From Streptomyces specialis (lineage in GTDB: Bacteria; Actinomycetota; Actinomycetes; Streptomycetales; Streptomycetaceae), in assembly GCF_001493375.1 (NCBI RefSeq), contig NZ_LN929896.1, forward strand, positions 708,808 to 772,807: a stretch of DNA of 64,000 nucleotides, given 5' to 3'. Shown one piece after another: positions 45,229-53,586 of this stretch (position 1 is the first letter of the stretch; every line of letters starts with the position of its first letter). The notes beneath the pieces are model-generated. The model saw only the letters and a program-made list of their open reading frames with translations, searched no databases and was not told the origin of the DNA. The translations under genes and the position numbers were made by a program.

Positions 45229-46230
45229 TCACTCGGGAGCGTCGGCAGCCCACCCCATGGCCTGCTCGATCCTCCTGTTGTTCAGCTCCTCGTGTCCGTC
45301 GATGCAGCCCTCATAGCGCCGGTGGATGACCTCCGGGGAGTTACCGGCCCGGCGGGCAACCTCGGCCGGGGGGACGCCCGCGTTGAGCCAGTTGGTTATG
45401 CAGGTGTGCCGCAGGTCGTACGGCCGCCGGGCCAGCGGCGAGCCCACCTTGTCGGGCGGCAGGGCGAACGGCCGCGCTTCCTGCCACACGCGCCAGTAGC
45501 TCGAAGTCCCCAGCACGCCGCCCCGCTCGTTGGGGAAAAGCCTGCCGTCCGGTGCCGTTCCGAATTCCTCGATGTGCGCTTGGAGCAGGGTCACCAGCAG
45601 CGGCGGGATCGGCACGGGCCGGTCGGTACCGACCTCGCGGGACTTGAGCCCGCGCTTATCGTGCCGCTGCCCGGAGTCGGTCCACCTCCGGCCGGACACT
45701 GGACGGGTCTCGCGCAGCGTCAACGTGCCCCATCCCTTGGCGGGAAGGGAGCAGTCAGCGCGCCGGAGCCCGACCGCTTCCGCCGGCCGAAGTCCGGCGT
45801 AGAGCTGGCACGCGAAGAACGCGACGAGACGGCGCCCACGGTTGCGGTGAATCGACCCGACGTACGAGACGGCTGTCAGGAGATTGCTGCCCTGCGTTGC
45901 GTTCACGAGCACTCGGGGGTCCACCCGGTCGTCGCCTTGGGTTGTGTTTCGCTTGATCTTGGCGAGCGGGTTTTCCTCGATATATCCGGCCTCAATGGCG
46001 TACTGCATAGCGGTGTTGAATCCGCGCCGCCGCCGCTTGTATGTGTCTCCGGCGGCAGGCGCGTCATCCAGTTTGAACGACAACCGGTAATGAACCTCCC
46101 GCACGACCTTCGGGTCCGAGAGGGACGAAAGGCGCAGCGAGTGTGTGGCAAGCCAAGCGCAGGCGGCGGCGATGTCCTCCGGGGGTTCGTCATCCTTGTG
46201 GGTCCTCGGGGACTGGCCTGCGGCACACAA
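45229..46230 (-). pseudogene. Tyrosine recombinase/integrase, N-terminally truncated
   Basis: A 333-residue C-terminal part of a Streptomyces AICE-type integrase. Visible are the SAM-like core-binding end (GFNTAMQYAIEAGYIEENPLAKI), catalytic Arg in LYAGLRPAEAVGL, the box YDLRHTCITNWLNAGV, the Asn/His position AGNSPEVIHRRYEG and the Tyr nucleophile in RRYEG. Complete relatives have about 150 more residues upstream, including the arm-type binding part. Here the frame starts at a weak GTG within unrelated sequence. It is convergent with tRNA-Arg next to attL. It is probably unable to recombine. Confidence 0.85.
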
Positions 46231-46438
46231 CCTCCTTCAACGATCCGCCCCAGCGCTCAACCGCTTCGGGGTTGGTGCATGCACGGTGCCGCGCGAGGTA
46301 GCGGCGGCAATCGACCCGTGTCCAGTCCATCTCCAGCAGCGGATGCCGGTTGACCGCATACCGGATACCGGAGTCCTTGGCCCGGGTGAACTCATCCCGC
46401 GAGATGCCCACCCACTGCTCCGCGAACACCCCCGACAA
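46190..46438 (-). CDS. Unrecognised short reading frame at the truncated integrase border
   Basis: An 82-residue frame (MSGVFAEQWVGISRDEF ... RYAVNRHPLLEMDWTRVD ... AVERWGGSLKEVV) whose composition looks coding. It ends inside the start of the integrase frame, so it is likely the C-terminal part of another gene cut by the rearrangement. I do not recognise the family. Confidence 0.35.
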   Translation of the reverse strand: MSGVFAEQWVGISRDEFTRAKDSGIRYAVNRHPLLEMDWTRVDCRRYLARHRACTNPEAVERWGGSLKEVVCRRPVPEDPQG

Positions 46439-46529
46439 GCGCGGCTCTCACCTGGGCAGATACCTCGCGGCACGTCAAGCCCTCCCGGGGTGGCCACGAG
46501 AGGAAAGGGTGCCGACGCGCTTCCCGTTC

Positions 46530-46865
46530 TCAGCGTCGGGTGATGCCGTCCACGATGAGCACGGTGTCCTTGCGGAAACGCCGCCGGGGCTGGAGTGCGA
46601 GAACCGGTGATCGACGATCCGGTCGGCCGCCGACTTCGAGACGCCGAACAGCGGGGCGGAGCTGGCGCAGGGTGAGGTTGGTGCGCCAGTACGCGGCCAC
46701 CAGCAGGCACCTGGTCCTCAGCGGGAGAGACCAAGGCCGACCCTTGCGGATCGGAGCGGCCCCTTCGCGACGCAGCGCGGTGATCAGCTTGTTGAACTGC
46801 TGCCGGGTCAGCCCGCTGAACGGACCTATCCACGAGTGCTCCGACGTAGTGATCACACCAGCCAC
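46530..46865 (-). pseudogene. IS5-family transposase remnant
   Basis: The N-terminal part of a Streptomyces IS5-type transposase (SGLTRQQFNKLITALRREG, LLVAAYWRTNLTLRQL, then LALQPRRRFRKDTVLIVDG). A base insertion near 46680 moves the HTH (PLFGVSKSAADRI) to another frame, and a deletion restores it. The sequence then breaks off after VDG, before the DDE domain. It is dead. Confidence 0.75.
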
Positions 46866-47321
46866 GGCAAGATCATCTCAGGCCTGATCAGCAGTTACGG
46901 GACAACCTCCAGTATGAGGTTAACGCAGACCACTCCGTAACATGATTTCTAGAGATATTGGAGAGGTTGAGCTCCACGTGGAGGAGAACTGAAGAAGCGG
47001 TGCAAGAATTTGAGCTGATGAGAACATGATGCCGTTGACACACGCGTGATATAGAGAACCAGACGCCCCACAAGCTCGGCGCACTCACGAATGTCCCTCT
47101 CAGCAGCCGAGATGACGAACTGCAACTGGAGCACCGGGGATCGTAGGGCGTGTGCGAGTCGAGGCATTGATTACTCTCGGTCTTCCCTACCGCGTCCCCT
47201 GCCCCTTGCCTGTGCCCGCGCAGTTGTGGGACGATGTCGGTTAGGATTCTCCCGTCCATGTCAGCAATAGCATGGCATTATGGGGCAGATCACCAGACCA
47301 CTCCGAGCCAGGAAGGTGGAT
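46866..47321. promoter_or_regulatory. Low-G+C intergenic region upstream of the STAND gene
   Basis: 456 bp between the IS5 remnant and the STAND gene. It contains one plausible small frame (46949-47167, minus) and about 150 bp of shared upstream sequence with a TGATAT-rich minus side. The AGGAAGG at 47310-47316 is the Shine-Dalgarno for 47322. No operator could be defined. Confidence 0.4.
46949..47167 (-). CDS. Candidate small ORF divergent from the STAND gene
   Basis: 72 codons (MPRLAHALRSPVLQLQFVIS ... SSPPRGAQPLQYL), with a weak GAGAG six bases before the ATG. The region is low in G+C, so frame choice by codon position is weak. It is Leu/Arg/Ser rich with three Cys. It could be a small partner of the island unit, a decayed gene end, or noise. 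Confidence 0.25.
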   Translation of the reverse strand: MPRLAHALRSPVLQLQFVISAAERDIRECAELVGRLVLYITRVSTASCSHQLKFLHRFFSSPPRGAQPLQYL

Positions 47322-49718
47322 ATGGGCGAGGCGTCCGGTGGAGACGACCCGGTACAGGAGGCGGCCGTCGCATTCGCGCGAGACCTGGCCCGAATGCGTG
47401 CTGAGCGGGGATGGTCTATGCGGACATTAGCCCGACAGATGGGATTCGATCCATCTTATGTCAGTCATATCGAGTCCTGCCGTCAAGCGCCATCCGCCCA
47501 ATTCGCACGCCTAGCTGACCAAGTCCTGAACTCCAACGGAATCCTCATCGACCGGTGGCAAGTTTATCACACCACCCGATCTGCTGCCAGCCGAGGTCTC
47601 AGGCGCCTAGATTTTTCCAGTGATGTCCCTGCTGACGATGAAAAGGGGGGATCGACTTGGGACAGGCGCGGTTCGGCAGCTCCATCCAGTAGGAATGTTC
47701 CTCGCCAGCTGCCACCACTTGTACACGGTTTCGCGGGGCGATTGGGAGAGTTAGAGGAACTGGATCAATATTTACCCGGGTCTGGGGGAGGTAGTACGCT
47801 CAGGTCAGTTTTGCTCTGTGGCCCCCCTGGAGTGGGAAAGACGGCACTCGCTATTCAGTGGGCGCACCAGGTCCGAGACTTCTTCACCGATGGTCATCTC
47901 TACGCTGATCTGCGCGGTTTCGACCTGATGCAACCGATATCTATCGCGGAAGTCTTCGACAGCTTCCTGAGAGCACTAGGGGTGCCCCCTAAAGAAATGC
48001 CGGGGAATCTCAATTCTCAGGAGTCGCTGTTCAGAAGTCTGGCTGCCGGACGCAAATTGCTGATAATTCTAGACAATGCAACTTCCGCTGAAAGCATCCG
48101 ACCTTTTCTCTCTAATGCTAGCGGAACGTTATTGATCACGAGCCGAAATCGACTCTCTGGTCTATCCGCTCGGGATGGCGTTCGCCTGATGCAGGTAGAC
48201 ATATTACCTCACGCAGACTCGCTGACCCTTCTGGCAAATGCTGTTGGTCGGGACGCCGTAAGAGCCGAATTGGCCGTCGCCGACAAACTTGTTAGCGTAT
48301 GCGGCCATCTACCTATTAGCCTTAGGATAGTCGCAGAACAAATAGCTTCTCGGCCGCAGCTCTCATTAAGGCGACACCTCGAAGCCCTGTCAGAAGAAGG
48401 TTCTTTGCTCGAAAATCTCACCTTAGGGGATGATGATAGAACAAATATCACGGCGATTTTTTCTTGGTCTTATAGGAAGCTAGACTATCCGACGTCTCGC
48501 CTCTTCCGATTGCTCGCTGCGGCACCAGGCTGGGCTTTTAAGGCACCAGCTATTGCAGCGCTATGTGGAACCGAGATCAGGACCGTGCGGAAGATGCTTC
48601 AAACGCTAGTTCACTCTCATCTCATGCAGGAGATGGCTGGAGAATTCTTCGGCTTCCATGACTTACTGCGATCTTATGGCTGCAGTCTTGCAGAAAGTTC
48701 AGGACACATGAATGAAAAAGATCAGGCAATTCGGCAACTGATTCACTGGTACGCGGCCTCGGCAGAGAACGCGAGTAAGTTTCTCACTCCTGGAGGGGTT
48801 AGGCGGGAGGATGTTGAAGCCTTCCAAGCGGAGGGTGAAAATTTTGCTTCATTCGACGAAGCGCTTCACTGGTTCGATGAGGAGCGACGCAACCTTATCG
48901 ATATCGTCCGCCGTGCGACAGAAATTGGCGAACTCAGGCCTGCCGCAGTAATCCCAGATTTGATGTGGAGTTATTTCAATCTGACTAAGCATTGGTCCGA
49001 CTGGATCGAATGCAATAATTTGGGACTTGAGGCAGCTCGCGCGGCGGATGATGCTCGATCAGAGGCATACCTGCTGATGAGCCAGGGAGTGGTTCATCTG
49101 AATCTCCAGCGGATCGAGGAAGCAGTTAGATACCAGGCATCAGCAGTACAGCTATTCGAAGAAACTGGGGATCTTCTCGGTCTTGCCTATGCCCTGCAGA
49201 ATCTTGCCAACGCTGAGAGCGCCGCAGGATCACCGGACTCCGCGCTCAATCATTTTGAACGCGCGTTGAGCATCTTCCACTCGCTGCCTGATGGAAGGCG
49301 TGGGCGTGCCGTAACTCTAACGTCCATGGCAGCGCTCTTGAACGCGGAAGGGAGGTATGAGGAAGCAGCGGAGATTGCCGTCGAAGCGAGAACAATCGCC
49401 CATGCCATCGCGGACGCGCGAGGTGAAGCGATTTCCCTCAGTATTGTCGCCTTTGCCTACTCCAGACTATCCCAGGGTGACGAAGCTATTGATTTTTACC
49501 AACAGGCTCTTAGGCTTCGATCCCAGATCAGTGATCAATATGGAAGAGCGCGAATCCTCCACTCCATTGGGAATCTATACAGGGAAAGAAGGGACTGGGC
49601 AAAGGCGGAAAGCAATCTGCGGGAGGCGCTGCTGATTTTTCAAGAGCAAGATGCGCCCGACCGTAGTCAAGTAGAGGCCGATCTGGCCGCTTGCCTGGAA
49701 AGTCGGAGAAACAGTTAA
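47322..49718 (+). CDS. XRE-HTH / NB-ARC / TPR STAND regulator
   Basis: 798 residues from the ATG at 47322, chosen because AGGAAGG lies five bases upstream; the ATG at 47280 has none. The domains are an XRE-type HTH (about 20-75: LARQMGFDPSYVSHIESCRQAPS), a linker, and NB-ARC (about 140-430) with P-loop GPPGVGKTALA near 166, Walker B KLLIILDNA, sensor GTLLITSRNRL and the GLPL-like CGHLPISLRI. A winged-helix part follows, and TPR repeats from about 560 to the end (LQRIEEAVRYQASAVQLFEE, SRLSQGDEAIDFYQQALRLR, WAKAESNLREALLIF). The layout is like AfsR/FxsT-type regulators without a SARP effector. Codons are A+T rich compared with all neighbours, so it is recently acquired. The next gene is a radical SAM enzyme 47 bp downstream. 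Confidence 0.9.
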   Translation: MGEASGGDDPVQEAAVAFARDLARMRAERGWSMRTLARQMGFDPSYVSHIESCRQAPSAQFARLADQVLNSNGILIDRWQVYHTTRSAASRGLRRLDFSSDVPADDEKGGSTWDRRGSAAPSSRNVPRQLPPLVHGFAGRLGELEELDQYLPGSGGGSTLRSVLLCGPPGVGKTALAIQWAHQVRDFFTDGHLYADLRGFDLMQPISIAEVFDSFLRALGVPPKEMPGNLNSQESLFRSLAAGRKLLIILDNATSAESIRPFLSNASGTLLITSRNRLSGLSARDGVRLMQVDILPHADSLTLLANAVGRDAVRAELAVADKLVSVCGHLPISLRIVAEQIASRPQLSLRRHLEALSEEGSLLENLTLGDDDRTNITAIFSWSYRKLDYPTSRLFRLLAAAPGWAFKAPAIAALCGTEIRTVRKMLQTLVHSHLMQEMAGEFFGFHDLLRSYGCSLAESSGHMNEKDQAIRQLIHWYAASAENASKFLTPGGVRREDVEAFQAEGENFASFDEALHWFDEERRNLIDIVRRATEIGELRPAAVIPDLMWSYFNLTKHWSDWIECNNLGLEAARAADDARSEAYLLMSQGVVHLNLQRIEEAVRYQASAVQLFEETGDLLGLAYALQNLANAESAAGSPDSALNHFERALSIFHSLPDGRRGRAVTLTSMAALLNAEGRYEEAAEIAVEARTIAHAIADARGEAISLSIVAFAYSRLSQGDEAIDFYQQALRLRSQISDQYGRARILHSIGNLYRERRDWAKAESNLREALLIFQEQDAPDRSQVEADLAACLESRRNS

Positions 49719-49765
49719 ACCTGAGGTCTAAGTATTTAGATCACTAGCAGATTGAGGGCTTTTAG

Positions 49766-50830
49766 ATGCTTGCAGCCGAGGATATCCCGCAATCAATCAT
49801 GAGAATGTTTTCCGGGATTCCGGAAGAGGCAGCTCAAGCGAGGGAAGAACTATCATCCTGGCGCAAGGCGATACCTGCTCAGCAGCTTCCTGATCCGGAT
49901 GACAACTGTGATTGCAGTCCTGACGGGCAGACTAGTGCAGCCCGCCCTCTTACGGCCTACTCGCTTTGGCTTGAACTCGTGGAGGATTGTAATCTGGATT
50001 GTTTATTCTGTTACAATTCATGGCGCCCGAAGGGGAGGGGTGCATCTGTGCCGCTTTTAGCGGAGCACTATATGGATCTTGTCGACTCCATCATGTCTGC
50101 TGTACATATACGCCATGTCACTCTTTCGGGTGGCGAACCTCTTATGTTCCCTCTTTTACGCGAGCTTTTTGCTTTGATTCACAGGAATGCCTGCCGGAGT
50201 GTTGGTATAACCACAAACGGCCGTAGCATGACGCGCAAGAAAATGAGGAGTTTAGTCAGTTCGGGGGTAACTCAGATTAGCGTCCCGGTTCACTCTCATC
50301 ATCCTTCAGTGCATGACCAGTTGGCCAAGGGAAGGTCTTGGAAGTCTGCCGTTCGGGCCCTGGCCCTTGGCACTGAGCACGGGATCGCTACCACGTTGAG
50401 CTGTGTCGTGACCTCCCTCAATGAAGCGCACGTGAGACATGTAGTAGATATTGCTAAGGTGCTCGGCTTGCGGTCTGTGGTCCTTAACTGTATGCACCCA
50501 ACCGGGAGTGGAGCCAGTCGTTCTGATTTGGAGATTTCTCCGCAAACATTCGCGGAGCGGGTCTCAGATGCGTGGCGGAGCCTTTCCTGTTCTGGGCGAG
50601 TAACCGTTGGTTCGCCGCCAGCATCTCGACCTGTATCCAACCGGAGCATCGACAGAATTGTCCTCTCCCCGTTCGGTGACATCAAGCTGTGCAATCAGTC
50701 ACATGCGGGTATCTTAAACGCAGTTGATAACCCGGGAGAGTTCGCTGCCTTTTTGTCAGCCACAAGAGAAGAACTCGCGGCAAGATATGGGGACAGAGTA
50801 GATAATTGCTCCTGCCGCAGTAGCATGTGA
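49766..50830 (+). CDS. Radical SAM protein, short, PqqE/SPASM-like fold
   Basis: 354 residues. The [4Fe-4S] motif CNLDCLFC has Cys at 75, 79 and 82. The SAM-binding GGE is in VTLSGGEPLMFP, followed by TTNGRSM and SVPVHSHHPSVHDQLAKG, as in peptide-modifying radical SAM enzymes. The C-terminus has KLCNQSHAGIL and then DNCSCRSSM, possibly three Cys of a truncated auxiliary cluster; a full SPASM domain is not present. Two more Cys are near the N-terminus (DDNCDCSPDG). ATG at 49766 with GAGGG seven bases upstream. It is co-oriented with the STAND gene, with which it likely forms a unit. The substrate is unknown. It could be a RiPP maturase, or a modifying enzyme controlled by the STAND sensor. Confidence 0.9.
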   Translation: MLAAEDIPQSIMRMFSGIPEEAAQAREELSSWRKAIPAQQLPDPDDNCDCSPDGQTSAARPLTAYSLWLELVEDCNLDCLFCYNSWRPKGRGASVPLLAEHYMDLVDSIMSAVHIRHVTLSGGEPLMFPLLRELFALIHRNACRSVGITTNGRSMTRKKMRSLVSSGVTQISVPVHSHHPSVHDQLAKGRSWKSAVRALALGTEHGIATTLSCVVTSLNEAHVRHVVDIAKVLGLRSVVLNCMHPTGSGASRSDLEISPQTFAERVSDAWRSLSCSGRVTVGSPPASRPVSNRSIDRIVLSPFGDIKLCNQSHAGILNAVDNPGEFAAFLSATREELAARYGDRVDNCSCRSSM

Positions 50831-51140
50831 ACTGGAATTGGCACTACAGACCTTGCCCTGTAGATAACAGCGAGGCGTTCGAGCGCTTCTTCCCAACTTC
50901 GCTTACACGTAGGGTCTGGTGCCTGACCGCCATACTGCCGTTATCGCTCGACCACGCCTGGTGAGGGTTTTTGGCGATGTCATTGCGAGTGGCCATGGTG
51001 CTGCCATAGCAAAACTCGCCGTATCGGTACCGAAGCTCGCGATGTCACCCGCTCTTTTCGTAGCTGATTACGGTTACTGAGGTTGAACTCGTGATGTCGT
51101 GGGGTGGTGGCGTTCACTGTTCCTGCGGTATTCCGGTGGT
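50831..51140. other. Non-coding stretch after the radical SAM gene
   Basis: About 310 bp with no credible gene. A 6-base inverted repeat CTACAG...CTGTAG (50844-50863) after the stop may end transcription. Sequence near 50950-51050 has the short repeat GGCGATGTCA / CTCGCGATGTCA, perhaps transposon-end debris. Confidence 0.45.
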
Positions 51141-52108
51141 GCGCGGTATCCACAGGGCGGCGGTCTGAGCGCCGAACGGCAGCGTGTCCGGGAAGAGTTA
51201 CGGCTTCAGCCGGCCGGACGGTTCGAGCGGGGTGAGCCGAACGCGTTGATCGCCCGGGAGTTGCGGGTGAGCGTGCGGACGGTACAGCGGTGGCGCAAGG
51301 CCTGGAGCGAAGGCGGTCCGCAGGCGCTGCGTTCGGCGGGGCCGCCGTCCCTGCCCCGGCTGAGCGAGGAGCAGTTCCTGGTACTGGAGCGGGAGCTGGC
51401 CAGGGGGCCGACCGCACACGGCTGGGAAGACCAGCGCTGAACCCTCGCCCGGGTGAAGACGGTGATCGGCCGACGCTTCCACATGACCTGCACGATCCAG
51501 GGCGTGCGCAAGCTGCTGGTCCGCAACGGCTGGTACTGCCCCAGGTGCCGACCCGCCGCGCCCTGGAGCGGGACGAGGACCAGGTCGCGGGCTTGGGTCA
51601 AGGAGGTCTGGCCCTGCACGGAAGCCTCGCGGCGGCCCGTGGAGCCTGGATCGTCTTCGAGGACGAGGCCGGCTTCCCCATGACGCCGCCGCACGCAAGG
51701 ACCTGGGCCCGGCGCGGACGCACCCCGGTGGTGCGGGTGCGCGGCCGTCCTCGCCGCAGGGTCTCCATCGCCGCGCTGACCTGCTACAAACCCGGCGAAA
51801 GATCACGGCTGATACACCGCCCGCGGCGTGATGATCCCGCCAGCGGGCGCAAGAGCTTCGCCTGGAGCGACTACCGCGATCTCCTGATCGCCGCCCACCA
51901 GCAACTCGGCGGCCCCATCGTCCTCATCCGGGACAACCTCAACACCCACAAGGCCGCCGGCACGCGCGAGTTCGCCGCCTCCCGCGACTGGCTGACCATC
52001 TACTATCTCCCGCCCTACGCACCCGACCTCAACCCGGTCGAGGGCATCTGGTCCCTGCTGCGACGCGGATGGCTGTCCAACATCGCCTTCACCACCCCCG
52101 AACACGGG
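51141..52108 (+). pseudogene. IS630-family transposase, broken
   Basis: It aligns with the usual Streptomyces IS630 proteins. The HTH region is RYPQGGGLSAERQRVREEL and LRVSVRTVQRWRKAW. Then W is replaced by TGA at 51438-51440, and the frame shifts near 51544. The DDE half is in the second frame: WIVFEDEAGFPMTPP, IVLIRDNLNTHKAAG, LPPYAPDLNPVEGIWSLLRRG. It stops at PEHG, before the family's end. The start codon appears to be mutated. It is not active. Confidence 0.85.
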
Positions 52109-52125
52109 TACGGTTCGATTGTTTA

Positions 52126-52272
52126 TCAGCGAGTGAGGGCGCGGAGGTGTTCGCGCAGGGCGGTGGCTTCGGTGTCGGTGAACGCCGTGAGGAGAGTGAG
52201 GACTTCCTCATGCGCTGCTGGGGCCTGTTCCAGGCGTCCGGCGGCGCGGTGGATGCGGGTCTGGATCCGCAG
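52126..52272 (-). pseudogene. Fragment of an unidentified regulator C-terminus
   Basis: About 48 residues ending in a stop at 52126 (RIQTRIHRAAGRLEQAPA ... FTDTEATALREHLRALTR), similar in style to the last helices of a MarR- or MerR-type protein. There is no start and no upstream part in this frame. It lies between the dead IS630 and attR. Confidence 0.35.
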
Positions 52273-52502
52273 GCGTCGGCGTGGAGGTACGCCTCGGCGT
52301 CCAGCGCGCGGTAGGTGCGGTTGCCCAGGCCCAGGGGCTTCGATGCCAGGGCTCGGCTCATCCCGAGGTCAACCAAGACCAAGCCGGTGTCGGTTCCTCC
52401 GCCCCTCACCACGAGTGAGTGGCGAGTGAGATGGGCCATGCGCTGTATCTCATGGCGCGTATGTCCAGGTGAGAGGCCCATGGCAGCATGAAGCAATCAT
52501 GC

Positions 52503-52545
52503 CCTCCGGAGCCGTGTGCGCAGGTTCGAATCCTGCCGGGGGCAC
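52503..52545 (+). repeat. attR: duplicate of the tRNA-Arg 3' half
   Basis: Exact 43-base copy of 45040-45082. It begins in the anticodon stem and lacks the 5' half, so it is not a tRNA gene. It marks the far end of the island. Confidence 0.92.
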
Positions 52546-52599
52546 CAACAACATCTACATGACGGCTCGTGCTCCCCTCGCTGGGCACGGGCCGTTCTG

Positions 52600-52921
52600 C
52601 TTGCTCGGGCGTGGCGGAGATCGTTTCTGCCCTGTGGGTGACCTCGGGTAGCTGGTCGGCGGGGAGCCTGATCGTGAACGTGATGTCATCGCTGTCGTGG
52701 TGCGGGTCGGTCTCCAGGTGAGTCACGTCGAACAGCCGCCGCTGAAGGTCTTCGGGCGCGTCGGGCAGGTGCGGGCTGGGGTACGGCAGGGCGTCGAGGA
52801 GGTCGGCCGCTTCCATGGTTGGCCGGTGCGGCCCGGCGGCGTCGGCCTGGTCGAGGTCGGCCACGACTGCCAGGGGTGCCTTCCGCTGGGCTTCGAGGTC
52901 GTTGCGATGCCGACCGCTCTC
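52600..52921 (-). pseudogene. Serine recombinase C-terminal remnant ending at the att site
   Basis: The frame (RNDLEAQRKAPLAVVADLDQAD, ALPYPSPHLPDAPEDLQRRLFDVTHLE, ITFTIRLPADQLPEVTHRAE) matches the end of large serine recombinases found beside actinobacterial tRNA genes. The frame then runs through the att repeat as GAPGRIRTCAHG, which is the translated tRNA 3' half. The catalytic N-terminus is absent. It is the trace of an element different from the tyrosine-integrase island. Confidence 0.7.
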
Positions 52922-52949
52922 AGGCCCGGTCCGCGATGATCCGGCGGGT

Positions 52950-53522
52950 TTACCGCACGCCGTTCAGGATGAGATCGACGAGGCGTTCGGCGATGTCGGG
53001 GTCGAGCGGGCGGCGCCTGGACAGGATGCGGAAGTGCATCGTGCCGATCAGCGCCTCATAGGCGAGCTGCGCGGACGATGCGTCGTCGATCTCGCCGCGC
53101 TCGGTTGCCCGCTGGAAGATGGTCTGGGCCTTGGCGAACCGGTCGGCCCAAAACGCGTCTCGCACCGTGGCGGTCGTCTTGTCGTCGGCGGTCGCACCGA
53201 GGTAGGCGAGCGCATAGCCTGCGGGCGTGCGCAGGAAGTCGGCGACGGCCGCGATGGTCTCGACCAGGTCCCCGCGCAGCGAGCCGGTGTCCGGCGGGGT
53301 CAGACGTTCGGCCGACACGGTGAGCAGCACGTCGGTGATCAGCGCCTCTCGGGTCCCCCACTTGCGATAGATCGTCGACTCGTGCACGCCAGAGCGCGCG
53401 GCGATGCGCCCGACGGTCAGGTCGGCGGGCGGCATCTCGCCAAGCAGGGTGATGGCGGCGGCGATGACTTCCTTACGTGTGCGCGCCGTACGTCCGCCTG
53501 GGCGCGGTATGGCGTTGCTCAT
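52950..53522 (-). CDS. TetR family transcriptional regulator
   Basis: 190 residues from the ATG at 53522 (MSNAIPRPGG). The HTH at about 20-60 has IAARSGVHESTIYRKWGTREALI. The C-terminal domain resembles TetR_C_11/16. It diverges from an alpha/beta-hydrolase gene over a 64-bp region that carries a clear palindrome, and likely represses both. An ATG at 53531 is possible. Confidence 0.88.
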   Translation of the reverse strand: MSNAIPRPGGRTARTRKEVIAAAITLLGEMPPADLTVGRIAARSGVHESTIYRKWGTREALITDVLLTVSAERLTPPDTGSLRGDLVETIAAVADFLRTPAGYALAYLGATADDKTTATVRDAFWADRFAKAQTIFQRATERGEIDDASSAQLAYEALIGTMHFRILSRRRPLDPDIAERLVDLILNGVR

Positions 53523-53536
53523 ACCTCCCATGCTAA

Positions 53537-53555
53537 ACGCAAGTGTGACTTGCGT
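53537..53555. promoter_or_regulatory. Palindromic TetR operator
   Basis: Perfect 8-base arms ACGCAAGT and ACTTGCGT around GTG. The outer bases TGCTAA/TTAGCA continue the symmetry with one bulge. It is the only strong palindrome between the TetR gene and the hydrolase. Confidence 0.8.
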
Positions 53556-53586
53556 TAGCAGCCGGGGCTGGACCACAGTCGTGCAC

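Larger units (their letters stand above)
45040..52545. mobile_element. Integrated island in tRNA-Arg(CCG), degenerate
   Basis: About 7.5 kb between 43-bp direct repeats (45040-45082 and 52503-52545). It contains a tyrosine integrase truncated at the N-terminus, a transposase remnant of IS5 type, a low-G+C HTH/NB-ARC/TPR gene plus radical SAM gene, a broken IS630 transposase and a regulator fragment. No replication, transfer or excisionase gene is seen, so it was probably an AICE or plasmid-like element that has shrunk. The G+C of 47.2-50.8 kb is visibly far below its surroundings. Confidence 0.87.

Noticed and set aside
49766..50830. A prokaryotic viperin
   Set aside because: The motif CNLDCLFCYNSW and the SVPVHSHHPSVHD region fit peptide-modifying enzymes better than the viperin CNYxCxFC pattern; a search would be needed for certainty.
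50958..50990. A 10-codon peptide after the radical SAM gene as precursor
   Set aside because: It reads MSLRVAMVLP and has a possible GAGG, but the spacing is long, it has no Cys/Ser core pattern, and it lies in transposon-like debris.
52503..52545. A second tRNA-Arg gene
   Set aside because: Only the 3' half is present; acceptor 5' strand and D-arm are lacking. It is the att repeat.
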